NCBI GenBank assembly: GCA_014607495.2
Contig: CP053165.1
Span: forward strand, 1,668,906 to 1,732,905
Source: Carposina sasakii
Lineage: Eukaryota; Arthropoda; Insecta; Lepidoptera; Carposinidae
Direction of reading: 5' to 3'
DNA: 64,000 nt
Shown one piece after another: positions 20,606-31,092 of this stretch (its first letter is position 1; every line of letters begins with the position of its first letter). A model generated the notes under the pieces. It was not told the DNA's origin. It did no database searches and worked only from the letters and a program-made list of their open reading frames with translations. Both the position numbers and the translations under genes were made by a program.

Positions 20606-21746
20606 GTATGTAATTAACTTCTTTTTTCTTGTTTTTGCTATACATCAGGAAGTAAATGTTGCTTAAGAAAAACAAGTAGGTAACTCAATGTGATTGAATA
20701 CCTATGGTGTTGAGAATAAAGCAAAACCTTCATTTAAATTTTACAGACTACGCTCAAAGACATTAACTTAAAATTCTAGTATTAATAAAGGATTTTTGCA
20801 TAAAATTTTAAATAACACGGTATGAAAGCGATTTCAAAGTTATAAACATTACTCCAACCATAAATGAAGAGTAAAGTGGAGATGCGGTAGACAAAGTTGT
20901 CCTGCGACCGCCAAATTAGTTTGTGCACAATGGTATTAACCTCACTGGCTACTATTTGTCTGCCACTATAGGTACCTACTCCTCCGCTATTCACTCAGAT
21001 AATGATGAAATCGATTTCTATGAATTAACATTATAGAGACGATCTGTATTGCTCAGTTGCTCGCTGCTGGTATCAAATCAAATAATATAGAGCGCTCAAT
21101 AAATCGCTACGACCCCGTCGCGCGATATTTGGGCGTGGTCAGAGACTCAGAAGGACAATTTTAAGAAATCCTTCATCTTACCAAGCGTTGTGGTGGTATA
21201 TAACGCTCGCTATGAACGAAGGACTGAAATGAAATGATTTTTTATTCGACATGAAAGCATACACAACTTTAGTCTCGATTGCCATTATGTTCCTTTCTAT
21301 ATTTGTTACAGCCTGTTAAGCATAAAACGAATAAATAAATACTAAATATGATTAGGACACCTCCTTGTTGTAGGCCCTTCATGATTCTAACACTAAAAGT
21401 CGTGGAACAGCGGAAAGCGCTCGGAATTATAACTCTCTGATACTATCAAAAATATGTTCTCATTTTTCGTTGTGCTAAAGTTTTTATCTATTTAAATAAC
21501 GGGTAAGTTAAAATCATGGAAAAGGCTTTGAAACAATAAAACTGTAGGGTTGTCACCGATACTTAGCTATAATAAAATTATTGACCATTGAACAAATAAA
21601 CCAAATTGTAAGTAATTTTAAGGTAACTTTCGTGATTATTTATTTAAGCTTTCTGCTAGTCAGTTACCGTAATACTGAATTAGTTCTTTGGTGTATTCCC
21701 CATTCACGTCAATAGCCTAACGCACTTATTGTAATACTAATGTATT
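20606..21746. other. No gene seen
   Basis: Unassigned. The segment 21090-21220 is less AT-rich (GACCCCGTCGCGCGATATTT) but has no long frame. Confidence 0.5.
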
Positions 21747-21830
21747 CATCATCATCATCATCATCATTTACAGCCCTGAGAATTATGTTGGACATAGGCC
21801 TCCCCCAACAACCTCCACTCCGACCGGTCG
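21747..21830 (-). mobile_element. Trimer-tailed repeat related to family A
   Basis: (CATCAT)n followed by TTTACAGCCCTGAGAATT, GTTGGACATAGGCCTCCCCC and CTCCACTCCGACCGGTCGG. It shares GGACATAGGCCTCCCCC with family A but differs afterwards, so it is a different member of the same tail type. Confidence 0.65.
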
Positions 21831-22146
21831 GAAGCTACTAATGTATTACGAACACCAATATTATATCCATTTTGTTGCAACGGTGAGATTGACAAGAAAA
21901 AAGTAGATTGACAAATTATAGAAAAAAAAAATGGATTCTAGCGCTTAATTTTACGAGCTAAACTAGTTTCAAACGTTACAAAATTATCAGTCAAGTTATA
22001 AACCGCTGAATGGGTACAATATGAATATTTCTGACATCCCAACTTCCACTCGATCCGCCCTTAACCCAGCGAATGCTAATGATATGAAAATTAGGGACTT
22101 GTCGCGCTCACAGCGGCGGGGACAAGACCGCGACTGACAAGCCTGG

Positions 22147-22181
22147 TGACGTCAGCTGGTCACAGAATAATCAAGTGTTGA
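22147..22181 (+). repeat. 35-bp direct repeat, copy 1
   Basis: TGACGTCAGCTGGTCACAGA and the next 15 bases are identical to 22744-22778, 597 bp away. The repeat starts with the palindrome TGACGTCA. Surrounding sequence is not otherwise duplicated. Confidence 0.9.
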
Positions 22182-22609
22182 AGACATAATAGAGATCTAT
22201 TATAATACATGCAACGTGAACTGTTAAAAAGCGCGATGATGAAGAACTGCTAAAGTGCAATACGAGGTCTTATTCTTATGCTTTATTGTAAACAGAAAAG
22301 TTTTCACAAAGTTTATAACAAGGAACATGTACAAAGGCGTAGGTCTTTTCGTAGTTGAATAATAAATACTACCGTTATTAATCCACTGATGTTATAAATA
22401 ATGGACGCAGGCGACTTCTTCTGCGTGTGCTATAATGGCATAATGTGTTATACTGATGCTTTAAAACTCAAAAGGGAGTTATAACAAAACCGCGTCTAAA
22501 ATTCGACACTGTTTGTTTTATCTGTCCGGAACTGAGGTGTGTGTAAAATTTAGACAATGATTAGCATACAACGGTAAAAAGCTTGTCGTGTTTAAAACGC
22601 ACCAGTGGC

Positions 22610-22745
22610 AACCCTAATGTCAGTTCCAATATTGAAGTCTCACGAATTTCAATAGAACTATACAAATCATATGAAACAGTGCTAAAATTACCAATGACAC
22701 TAGCGCCTCTGTCAGAAGACTTCATAGCGGAAACAATGCGTATTG
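22610..22745 (+). mobile_element. Family R repeat
   Basis: GAAGTCTCACGAATTTCAAT, AGAACTATACAAAT and ATGACACTAGCGCCTC match 54370-54450 (GAAATCTCACGGATTTTTAT ... GACACCAGCGCC). The 66-codon frame at 22583 lies across it and is not a gene. Confidence 0.6.
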
Positions 22746-22778
22746 ACGTCAGCTGGTCACAGAATAATCAAGTGTTGA
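22744..22778 (+). repeat. 35-bp direct repeat, copy 2
   Basis: Identical to 22147-22181. It directly follows the family R unit, so copy 2 may mark a junction of an insertion or duplication. Confidence 0.9.
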
Positions 22779-23612
22779 GATGATACGACCGCTTTCATGA
22801 TAAGGCGCTGAAAGATCCTAGATTGTACTCCGAAATGTCCTCTAGAATGTTCCCTGTAAGTTTACGATTATCTTCAGTATTTAAGATAAAAGTTACATTG
22901 TCTATTTTTAGGTTGAATTAATTTGATACGACTTCAATTTACGTATAAATTCCAGGGCGGAGAGAAAATTTTTGATTCGAATATAGTACAGGTCTACAGG
23001 GTATGGTCATGAACTTACTTTTTCTTTTTTTAGGCAACTTCTTTTAGGCAAGCGCGCTCCATCTTAGACTGCAACGGTGCTTACCATCAGGCGCGTTGTG
23101 GTCAAGCGTAAGCCTATTTAACATAAAAAAAAACTTCTTCGTATTGCTTATTTGCTTATCTTAGAAATGACATTGATATTATACTTTGTGATAATGAAGT
23201 GTTTTAAATACTAAATTGCTTTTTGAAAATTGTTTTTGTGATGGTGTATGACTGTTTTCGATGTATTGCGATGCCCATTATTAATCTCGAATAACTGTCT
23301 CTAAAACCGTACGGTTTTTTTATTATTTCAATAACTAAGATAGTCTGTCTTGGCAAGAAGACATCAATTATTTTGAATTCTACCGTTGTCAAAAACACAG
23401 CTCTATTACTGCATTTTCACAAGAGATATACTATGCTTATTAAAACTATAATACTAGATGTATCTCGTTAAAAATAAGTATTCAATATAATGCAATAGTG
23501 TATATGCAATATTACTTTTTACAGTTGTATGAAAGTGTGCTATTATGAAAACGGATCATAAAGGAAGTATAGGAAGGAGCTAGCCTAGCGATTTTTGTTC
23601 TAAATCTATACA
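22779..23612. other. No gene seen
   Basis: Unassigned. 23020-23125 has CAGGCGCGTTGTGGTCAAGC, reminiscent of retroelement tails, but no second copy was found. Confidence 0.45.
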
Positions 23613-23765
23613 TCGCAGCTTTTATACTATAGGGGCACAACTCGAAAAAATGGTTATTGGGAAAATGCATTTAAGATGTTTGCGTGTTGATTCTGTATCG
23701 ATATATTATAAAAACTCGAATTCACAAAATTTTCGAGATGTGCCCCTATAGTATGAAAGCTGCGA
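23613..23765. mobile_element. Inverted-repeat MITE, 153 bp
   Basis: Arms of about 36 bp: TCGCAGCTTTTATACTATAG with GGGCACAACTCGAAAA on the left, and the complement ending CTATAGTATGAAAGCTGCGA on the right, two mismatches. The loop is about 80 bp and has no coding content. It abuts the Helitron-like element that follows. Confidence 0.85.
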
Positions 23766-23784
23766 CATATAGTAAAACGGTAAC

Positions 23785-23975
23785 AGATCGATGTTTGTGC
23801 ACGCTAATCTCAGAAACGGCTCAACCGATTTCGATGCAGTTTTCAGGATGTATTGTGACAGTTCCGACTTAACAAATGTATAGGCTACTTTTTTATTCCG
23901 GAAAAATGTTTTAATCCATTTCGACTTTTTATTTTTTCTGCAGTCCACGCAGACGGAGTCGCGGGCGTCCACTAG
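23785..23975 (+). mobile_element. Family H Lep1/Helitron-like 3' end
   Basis: TTTGTGCACGCTAATCTCAG, CGGCTCAACCGATTTCGATG, TATAGGCTACTTTTTATTCC, then ACGCAGACGGAGTCGCGGGC and CCACTAG|T. A hairpin before a CTAG end is the Helitron 3' pattern. It is non-autonomous; no Rep/helicase coding is present. Confidence 0.8.
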
Positions 23976-24512
23976 TATATTATATATGTCGATGCGCAAG
24001 TCACGTGCCACTGGCGGAATAGATAGACTGTGGTAGGAGGCAAATGTTAGCTAGTGCATGGTTTTCTACGCTATGTCAACAGGCCGCAATTCTGTAAAAC
24101 TCAACAGCTGAACCCTCGCCACGGACCTCTTATAGAATTGGGCCAAGCAATATAATTTATTTCATTGCAATTATTATTTACATTTCAAAATGCTTCTATT
24201 TAAGTAATGCGTTCACTTACGGAACGTGAAGCAAATATTGTTATATCACCGCGATTATAAAACGGCCCCGTTAGGTTTGTGTTTCAGCAAGAAACTTTAC
24301 CAGAATAAGGAGGAAGATATATTAACTGTATCACATCTCTTCTCTCTCCTTTCTTCATAAGATGGAGTTAAAAATATACAATTTCAATGCAGCGACCGCA
24401 GCCATACTGTTTTATGAAAATTAAATCGTTACCAGTTCACTGAACTGATAGTATGTGCGAATTGTGAATGTAGATTCTACGCCTGACTTCAAACATGATA
24501 TTGATAAAAATA
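23976..24512. other. No gene seen
   Basis: Unassigned. 24085-24145 (CCGCAATTCTGTAAAACTCA ... TAGAATTGGGCC) has short inverted ends resembling family M but too diverged to assign. Confidence 0.45.
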
Positions 24513-24560
24513 TGTGGGTGAGGAATTTTTTCCATTTCTTTATTAATAATTTTTATAAAA
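24513..24560 (+). mobile_element. Family E fragment
   Basis: Only the right arm: GTGGGTGAGGAATTTTTTCC followed by ATTTCTTTATTAATAATTTT. Confidence 0.75.
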
Positions 24561-24689
24561 ATATGTTATAAGAATTCTTCCAAAATCGTAAGAAAAGTAC
24601 ATAAGTTGACACCCATTACTTTATTCGCGGAATCTTTATAAGTCCCGTTTTTTTTTTCAATTCCAATGACAATTTCGGAGAAATACTTT

Positions 24690-24802
24690 CTTAGCGGATG
24701 TCTACTAATCACAATATACATTTCTACCAAATTTCATATTTATTGTCGAGTAATTTTCGACATTTCGTGACGACTGAGTGAGTGAGAGACTTTTCGCTTT
24801 TA
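24690..24802 (-). mobile_element. Decayed Helitron/LINE-type tail
   Basis: ACCAAATTTCATATTTATTG, GTAATTTTCGACATTTCGTG and GAGTGAGTGAGAGACTTTTC resemble the tail at 62500-62695. It borders the family B element. Confidence 0.45.
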
Positions 24803-24804
24803 TA

Positions 24805-25173
24805 CAGGATGATTTTTGGTCGTCAACGTTCCCGAAAACTACGGAATCTCCTCATCATCACGATCATTTTTTTCCATGGAAGCATACCTGGGAAGTGTCT
24901 GGTTTCCAAAATATTAGGGTCCAAAGTTGAGTAAATAGACTGCGTTTTTCTGCATAAATGCACATAGACGCGCGTAGCAGGATTTTTTCACGAAAAATAA
25001 TTAATATCTGTCTATAAAAAAACTAACATAAACACTAGACACTATAAATTTCGCACGATCAAGGAATTTAAAATTAAAAAAAAAATCCCAGTATTTTTTT
25101 TGGCATAAACTTACTTTATTTCATGTATAGAATACGTACCCTTCGTTAAAGGTGGCCACAAAAAAACACCCTG
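24805..25173 (+). mobile_element. Family B element, full length
   Basis: Starts CAGGATGATTTTTGGTCGTC and ends CACAAAAAAACACCCTG, with TA directly on both sides (24803-24804, 25174-25175). The two ends are imperfect inverted repeats of about 32 bp. The interior has conserved blocks TCCATGGAAGCATACCTGGG, CTGCATAAATGCACATAGAC and CGTACCCTTCGTTAA. No transposase is encoded. TA flanks and the terminus suggest Tc1/mariner-type mobilisation. Confidence 0.9.
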
Positions 25174-25837
25174 TATGTATGTATGAAGTTACCCTAACAT
25201 TTTCATTGCATGCCTTCTCCACATATACGAGTAGGATAGAAAACCAATAAAATTCACAACTCAAAGCAAATTCGTTTTTGGTCCGGTTTCTAGTTTCAAA
25301 AAGTTTGATATTCGATATAGCGAGAGGTCATGTTGTTTTTATAGAAATACATGGTGTTTCATTTATAAACATACAAATATATCTGGCTCTGTTTGCTATA
25401 TGGAGAAGCTTCTATAAAAAATTTTATCTGAATTTTCACAAAAGAAATCAAACATGGTTCCAGCTTATCGTTGCCTAACGTTGACGGATATTCTTTACGT
25501 TTTGCTTTCAAATGTCATTTTTAAAGATTGTTCAACTTTAGATGCGGTCTTGTAATTAAATGTTTTAATAGACCTGATGGTATAAGCTATACATACCTAT
25601 ATAACTGCCAAGTTTTATCAAAATCCGTTTTTTTTAGACTGACGTAAAAGACTGACTAGCTTCCAAACAATCACACTTATAATACTAGTTAACTAGTCTT
25701 ACTGACCTGTGGCTATACTAACGAGTAATTTCTGTACAATACATAGAAAACCAATTAATTCATTGTAGGTTCTTTAATTCAAAATTTCTGCTGACGTTGC
25801 TTGCATAGTAAATTTTGTAAGGTTGTTGAACAAGAGG
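25174..25837. other. No gene seen
   Basis: Unassigned. The 66-codon frame at 25278 shows no recognised features. Confidence 0.5.
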
Positions 25838-25904
25838 TCCTATCGGCCCTTAGTGCTCTGCCTACCCCGTAAGGGATAAAGGCGTGATTATATGTATGTA
25901 TGTA
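25838..25904 (+). mobile_element. Family J 3' end fragment
   Basis: GGTCCTATCGGCCCTTAGTG, CTCTGCCTACCCCGTAAGGG and the (TATG)n tail. The tail ends where the next MITE begins. Confidence 0.85.
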
Positions 25905-26215
25905 TAAGCCGCGCAGATAAAGAATTGATCTGTAAATCCACTGTCCACTCGCATGTTATCTCGCTCAAATCTATCGCGCGCCTATGGTCACACAGTGTAG
26001 TACGCGCTGCAAAAAAAAAATTGTATGGTTTCGCTTTGATTAATCTCATTGTTGTTGATCGTCTGAATTTTTTTTTCATGTTTATTGCAGATTTACAATC
26101 AGTATTTTTTTTCTAAGACGTGCTTATGAGAGAGTCTTTTATATAATGTAACATGGTGACCATACCTTCCGTCACCTCCGCCATTTACAGATCAATTCTT
26201 TATCTGCGTGGCTTA
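25905..26215. mobile_element. TIR element, 311 bp
   Basis: Terminal arms of 33 bp, TAAGCCGCGCAGATAAAGAA with TTGATCTGTAAAT on the left and its complement ending TTTATCTGCGTGGCTTA on the right, differ at one base. Flanking TA extends the symmetry (TATAAGCC/GGCTTATA), consistent with a TA duplication. It is inserted in the ATGT tail of a family J copy. The paired frames on both strands (25888-26116) are contained in it. Confidence 0.88.
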
Positions 26216-26348
26216 TATTATGTTGAACAAATAAAAACAACATACCTGATACCTTTTATGAAACATTAAAATACATACCTCCGATCTAATAAATGTAATA
26301 ATAGCTTTATTATGCCATGTTTTGAGCAAATAAATAATCATTTAATTT

Positions 26349-26484
26349 AGAGCAGATTTTTCCAAATATCAGATAGTTTAAGATGAAGTTGATGCTGTCT
26401 CTATCATGATCAAGTTTAAGAGAAGGACAGCATCAACTTTACTTTTTTTAATAGGCTTTCTGACGTTTGGTAAAATCGGCCCTT
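26349..26484. mobile_element. Family P foldback MITE
   Basis: The left end is AGAGCAGATTTTTCCAAATA and the reverse complement of the right end is AAGGGCCGATTTTACCAAAC. The central hairpin arms are AGTTGATGCTGTC and GACAGCATCAACT around ATCAAGTTTAAGAGAA. The terminus is shared with the 1.5-kb element at 45870-47406. Confidence 0.75.
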
Positions 26485-26742
26485 ACTCAAATATCAAATT
26501 AACTAATGATTTTTATCTAATTAGCGAGATTCAGAGCATGTATAGGTATATCGCTTTTGTACCCGCTACGGACATAGCCTATGAATATTGGTCGCTCGTA
26601 AAACTCGGCACCAATTTTGTATGTTCGAGACTCGGATGTCATTAGGCCCAGCAGCTTCCGATGCAAAATGCACTGAGTGTTATGGAGTCAGTTTATTTTT
26701 TTTCTTCATAAAACCTATTTCCTATTAATATTATATTTGTGA

Positions 26743-27018
26743 AACTTCTATGCTGTTCTGGGAGTGAAAAAAAAAACGTATAATACTACAGCTGCTTCTC
26801 TTCCCGGGCAAACTGTACAAGTCAGTAGAGGGACAAGAGGGTCTTGGTGTTTTGTAGGCGATGGGCTGACCACCTGTCACTACTAACCGAACTTGTACAT
26901 CTCAACGATACCCTCAAAATTGATCAGAAGTGGCACTATGTGGTTCTATCGGCCCTTGGTACTCTGCCTACCCCGTAAGGGATATAGGCGTGATTAAGAT
27001 TATATACATATGTTTTGA
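26743..27018 (+). mobile_element. Family J LINE-like 3' end
   Basis: ACTTCTATGCTGTTCTGGGA to CTACCCCGTAAGGGATATAG and a degenerate tail ATTATATACATATG. It is collinear with 15234-15505. Confidence 0.88.
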
Positions 27019-27169
27019 AAGTTTGTGAAAATATGTTGTAGTACTTTTTTAATATGCTTTCCACTATCTTCGTTTCTACATAAGGATGCTATGGGCTTTA
27101 CCTATAAAAAATAAGCATTTCTTAGGTTAATCAATGCTAAATTATGTCAATTCGATATATATTGTTATA

Positions 27170-27408
27170 CAGGGTGTAACAAAAGGGGTATGTTAAGCGA
27201 AAAGCCATGTAAATAGCCCACTAAAAGGAACCTACGCACAAAATTTCAGACTCGAAATCACGTGTTTATTTTTCCAGATAGTATGGAGAATTCCTAAACA
27301 ACTCAGGAATGTTCGTACTATCTTGAAAAGTAAACATTTGATTTCAAGTCTCAAATTTTAGAAATAAGTTCTCTAATAGTGGCCTGTATATTCTTAGGTG
27401 TGTTACTC
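27170..27408. mobile_element. Family C palindromic element
   Basis: TA, then CAGGGTGTAACAAAAGGGG, GTATGTTAAGCGAAAAGCC, and a foldback with inner arms GAAATCACGTGTTTATTTTT and AAGTAAACATTTGATTTC. The right terminus is degraded (GTGTGTTACTCC instead of TTGTTACACCCTG). Confidence 0.85.
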
Positions 27409-27699
27409 CTTCAATAATTATTAAAATTATATTCATATTCTTTTATTGTACACACATAAAAAAAAACACAGTTAAAAAAATATTGTACAAAGGTGAGCTT
27501 ATCTCTATAAGAGATCTCTTCCAGCTATCCAGAAAAAAAAAGACATATCACAGAAGAGGTAAAACACATGTGTACAGAAAAAAATAGACAGATAACAAAA
27601 AATAATCAGATACTACACCAACTTACATACGAGTACATATTCCATAATAACCTACTACCTACTAACTTTAGAGAGACAGTTATTTTTTTATGAACATAC

Positions 27700-27967
27700 A
27701 TATAAACATATAATCACGCCTTTATCCCTTACGGGGTAGGCAGAGCACCAAGGGCCGATAGAACCACATGGTGCTACTTCTGACCAATTTTGAGGGTATA
27801 GTTGAGATGTACAAGTTCGGTTAGTAGTGACAGGTGGTCATCCCATCGCCTACAAAACACCAAGACCCTCTTGTCCCTCTACTGACTTGTACAGTATACC
27901 CGGGAAGAGAAGCAGCTGTAGTATTATACTTTTTTTTCACTCCCAGAGCAGCATAGAAGAATTTTTT
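27700..27967 (-). mobile_element. Family J LINE-like 3' end, reverse
   Basis: Begins with the complemented tail (ATACATATAA), then CTTTATCCCTTACGGGGTAG and runs to TCCCAGAGCAGCATAGAAGA. It faces the copy at 26743-27018 about 680 bp away. Confidence 0.88.
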
Positions 27968-28043
27968 AATGAAACTTTCCAGTAATATAGCTTCTACATA
28001 GGAATCACTTCTATACAGGACTATGACGTTTCCTAGTAGATAA

Positions 28044-28078
28044 TTATGCAGGGTATAACAAAGGGTGTATGTCAAGCT
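28044..28078 (+). mobile_element. Family C terminal fragment
   Basis: TATGCAGGGTATAACAAAGG followed by GTGTATGTCAAGC resembles the first 35 bp of family C. Confidence 0.5.
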
Positions 28079-28110
28079 TAATACTATGATTAACTTTATT
28101 AAAAAAATAA

Positions 28111-28350
28111 AACCGACTTCAAATGCGTGAACACAAAAAAAAACTAAAAATTAAAAAAAGTTCATCCCCAATTTTCCACCCTTGGGGGTTGTTTTTTATT
28201 ATTAAATTTAAATGGGACCACCCTTGAGGTATTACCTATACGCCGAAAAAAGATTTGTTCAAATCGGTTCATAATTGGCGGAGTTATCGCGTAACAAACA
28301 TAGAAAAACATACGGGTCGAATTGAGAACCTCCTTTTTTTGAAGTCGGTT
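28111..28350. mobile_element. AACCGACTTCAAA-ended element
   Basis: A perfect 13-bp inverted terminus, AACCGACTTCAAA (28111) and TTTGAAGTCGGTT (to 28350), encloses GGGACCACCCTTGAGGTATT and TCAAATCGGTTCATAATTGG. This is a widespread insect non-autonomous element. No target duplication was identified with confidence. The 67-codon reverse frame is internal to it. Confidence 0.8.
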
Positions 28351-28390
28351 GAAAAGAGCCCACAATCAACATGATTTATATATATATAGG

Positions 28391-28576
28391 TAGCTATCGG
28401 GATGAAAAAATAACGTTGCCAAAATGTAATGTAAAAGAGATGGTAAAATTCGTCATCCGAGTTAATTGACCTGATAACTCAGTTGGTTAGAGCGAAAGCA
28501 CGGTTTGCGAGAGGTCGTGAGTTCAAATCTCACTCGGGTGAATTTTTTTTTCATTACTTTATTAATAGTTTTTATA
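28391..28576 (+). mobile_element. Family E element, full length
   Basis: Left arm TAACGTTGCCAAAATGTAAT, AAGAGATGGTAAAATTCGTC and ATCCGAGTTAATTG. The tRNA-like core 28469-28542 has acceptor ACCTGA/TCGGGT, CTCAGTTGGTTAGAG, and T-arm GTGAGTTCAAATCTCAC (compensated pairs). The right arm is ACTCGGGTGAATTTTTTTTT. Arms on either side of the core are inverted copies of one another. Confidence 0.9.
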
Positions 28577-28589
28577 TCATGATTTGAGA

Positions 28590-28700
28590 CTTGAAATGAC
28601 GTAGTGTTCTTTTTTTTTGCGATTGTATGTGCATCCCCATGTTGTGAAATTCTTCGTACTGCCTAGAAAAATAAACATGCGATTTTAAGCCCTAAATTTA
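28590..28700 (+). mobile_element. Family C internal fragment
   Basis: ATTCTTCGTACTGCCTAGAA, AAATAAACATGCGATTTTAA and GCCCTAAATTTAATTAATAG match the middle of family C. Confidence 0.6.
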
Positions 28701-29311
28701 ATTAATAGGTTTTCTATAGCGAATTAGTCGCTTCGCTTCATACCTATTTTATTTTATTCTGTATACTCGTATCCCACTACTGAAAATTTCATATGTTTTC
28801 AAATATTTACGATGGAAATAAAGTCATAGTGCAAGCTATTTTGAGCTCCCAATTCTAATATACCAATCAAAATACATTTCATGCAATATCTGTGTAGGCC
28901 TTCAGGCGTTTTCAACGCTTTCAGCAAAGTTAAACCTTATGTCCTTTATGGTATAATCTAGTTTTGTTTGTGCATTCTCTAACGGCATAATGAACGTTTG
29001 ATTAAGTGATTTTGAGTTTTATCAAGCAGTTTTTACGGTTGTATATCGGATGTGCCGTTGGAAGGCTTTGTGGCTCGTTGGAGGCTGTGTGCGTCGAAAT
29101 AGATTTGTTTCAGTTCTAGGCTTTTATTTCTGTTTTTTTATTATTAGTATTTTATAACTTTTGAAGTCGCAGGCTTTGTGACAGTTTTAAATATTTTTTC
29201 CAAGCTATTTATTTTTCTTCATATCTGTAAAATTTATGTATATTTTTTGGTATTTTTGTGATTGATTTTTTTCATAGTTTCCCGTTATACTAAACGTAGC
29301 TGTATGAACTC
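28701..29311. other. No gene seen
   Basis: Unassigned, AT-rich. Confidence 0.5.
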
Positions 29312-29365
29312 CTTCGTGATCCTGTAGTTCTGGTTACCGTAATTTGGGAACAAAGTCGTGTATAT
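29312..29365 (+). mobile_element. Family L fragment
   Basis: GATCCTGTAGTTCTGGTTAC with GGGAACAAAGTCGTGTA. Confidence 0.6.
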
Positions 29366-29804
29366 TAGGGTGGGTCACTCTTGTATGGAGAAAATAAAAG
29401 TTTTTCTTTTTGACATACTATAGCAATAAAAATGTGTCTTATGGTCGTAGGGACTAACACAGAAAATTTCGTGACGATCGGATAATATCTTCTGCCTCCG
29501 GATTGAGTTTAAAATTTTGTGTTTAAAAAAAAAACAGATTGTTTTTTCTGTTTTTAAATCTTTAAAAATGTTTTTTTTTTATGAAAGAATAGATGTAAAT
29601 GATAAAACTTAATAGTAGAAGTTGTAAGTGACCGAATTGTTCCTTTTGAGGTAGAATTGTATAATTTTTACCATGAATAGAATATACTAAGCCAATTATT
29701 TACAGATGTAGAGGGAAGTGAGATTCGTCTCCTGAGCGCCAGGAGGTTGAAGGGATAAAAATAACTACCTTCGTGAAAAATTTTTTCTCGTAGGAAAATG
29801 CTAT
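29366..29804. other. No gene seen
   Basis: Begins AGGGTGGGTCACTCTTGTAT and continues with GTGACGATCGGATAATATC. It has the feel of a dispersed insect element, but no second copy is in the window. Confidence 0.35.
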
Positions 29805-29890
29805 TAAGGTGGTAAAATTCTCCATACTATCTGAAAAATTAAACGTGCGATTTTAGTCTCAAATTTTGTACATAGGTTCTATACGGTGTC
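29805..29890 (+). mobile_element. Family C internal fragment
   Basis: ATTCTCCATACTATCTGAAA, AATTAAACGTGCGATTTTAG and TCTCAAATTTTGTACATAGG match the family C interior. Confidence 0.6.
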
Positions 29891-31092
29891 CCCGGTCTTC
29901 CCGGTTTAAGCCCACGCCATGTCTTGTTGCCGCTATGATTGCCAACTCTGGCTGGAAACTACTTTATGAATATTATTATCGAATACACAACTTGTATGAA
30001 CTGTAATTTTATAAATAATAAGTACGTACAAAGCATTTTATACAGATATATTGCTTTAAGTCTGTAATCAACTATGACACATAATATCCGCTAAAAAAAC
30101 CGACATAGATTTTATCAAAGGTATGTTCCTGACAAGCCACTCTTGTCTTTGTAACCATCGACAAAATAAATACATTAATCCCTTTTGAGGGAATCTCCCA
30201 TCTAATTTTCTCTAAAAGAATATTATTTTCATGCTAAGCAGAATGATAGTACAAATATTACATACAATTTTCTTTTATACCAATGAAATAATATGTTTAT
30301 ATTGTGCTACTAAGTAATTGGGCTTATTTTTTTTTTATTTAAATAACAATTTGAAGTTATTTCAAACCTTTGTGCGGCTTATCATTGTTCACCTTTACCT
30401 GTATCTGTGTAATGGGTCTTTGAATACGCCTTTCAGACAACCTTTGGGGCTTGAAATGTGCTGAAAGAAAAGACTATAAGGTTGGAAGAAATGCGTATTT
30501 ATCTAGTATCTAGTAAGCTTTATCTAGTAAGCTTTATAACCTAGTTATTTATAGTTAACGACGAAACGCTTTGAGGAAAGGTATGTGGTGCCTACGAGTA
30601 TGCGCTTTGTTTTTGGCTCGTCTTGCCGGGTTATCTACCGTACCAGTTATTATAATAGAAATCATATTACTAACCATTTATAGTCAAAACCTCAGACTAA
30701 AAATATGATGTATATTAAAACACCTTAAGTTACAATGAAAATAGGATTTACTTTTTTTTCATTTATTTATATCACACATAATTTAACACATAATTATATC
30801 TTTCACGTAGGTATAATATAAACTTCTATAAGTTTTTCTATATACCTATCTATAAATAAAAAACATTTCACCACATAAACATCATGAGTTATCATGATGA
30901 TACTACAACCTTAAACATTTTGCCTAGAGTGCACTTCATCGAATATTTCGCATACACGATGGCGCTTTATCAGTTCTTGGAAGTGACATTCAAACGTTCG
31001 AGGTACACCGTACACATAGTCTAGTACTATACCCCATTAATGGAGGTAAAAAAAAAAACTTAGTACATTGATAGATGTACGAGTACATTATA
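29891..31092. other. No gene seen
   Basis: Unassigned AT-rich DNA. TATCTAGTAAGCTTTA is directly repeated at 30500-30540. Confidence 0.5.

Noticed and set aside
22583..22783. 66-codon frame as a gene
   Set aside because: It spans family R and the 35-bp direct repeat.
25888..26116. Paired 63- and 74-codon frames
   Set aside because: Both lie in the 311-bp TIR element.
28469..28542. True tRNA gene
   Set aside because: D- and T-arms and acceptor fold, but the anticodon arm is poor and differs among copies, and the core sits within a repeated element.
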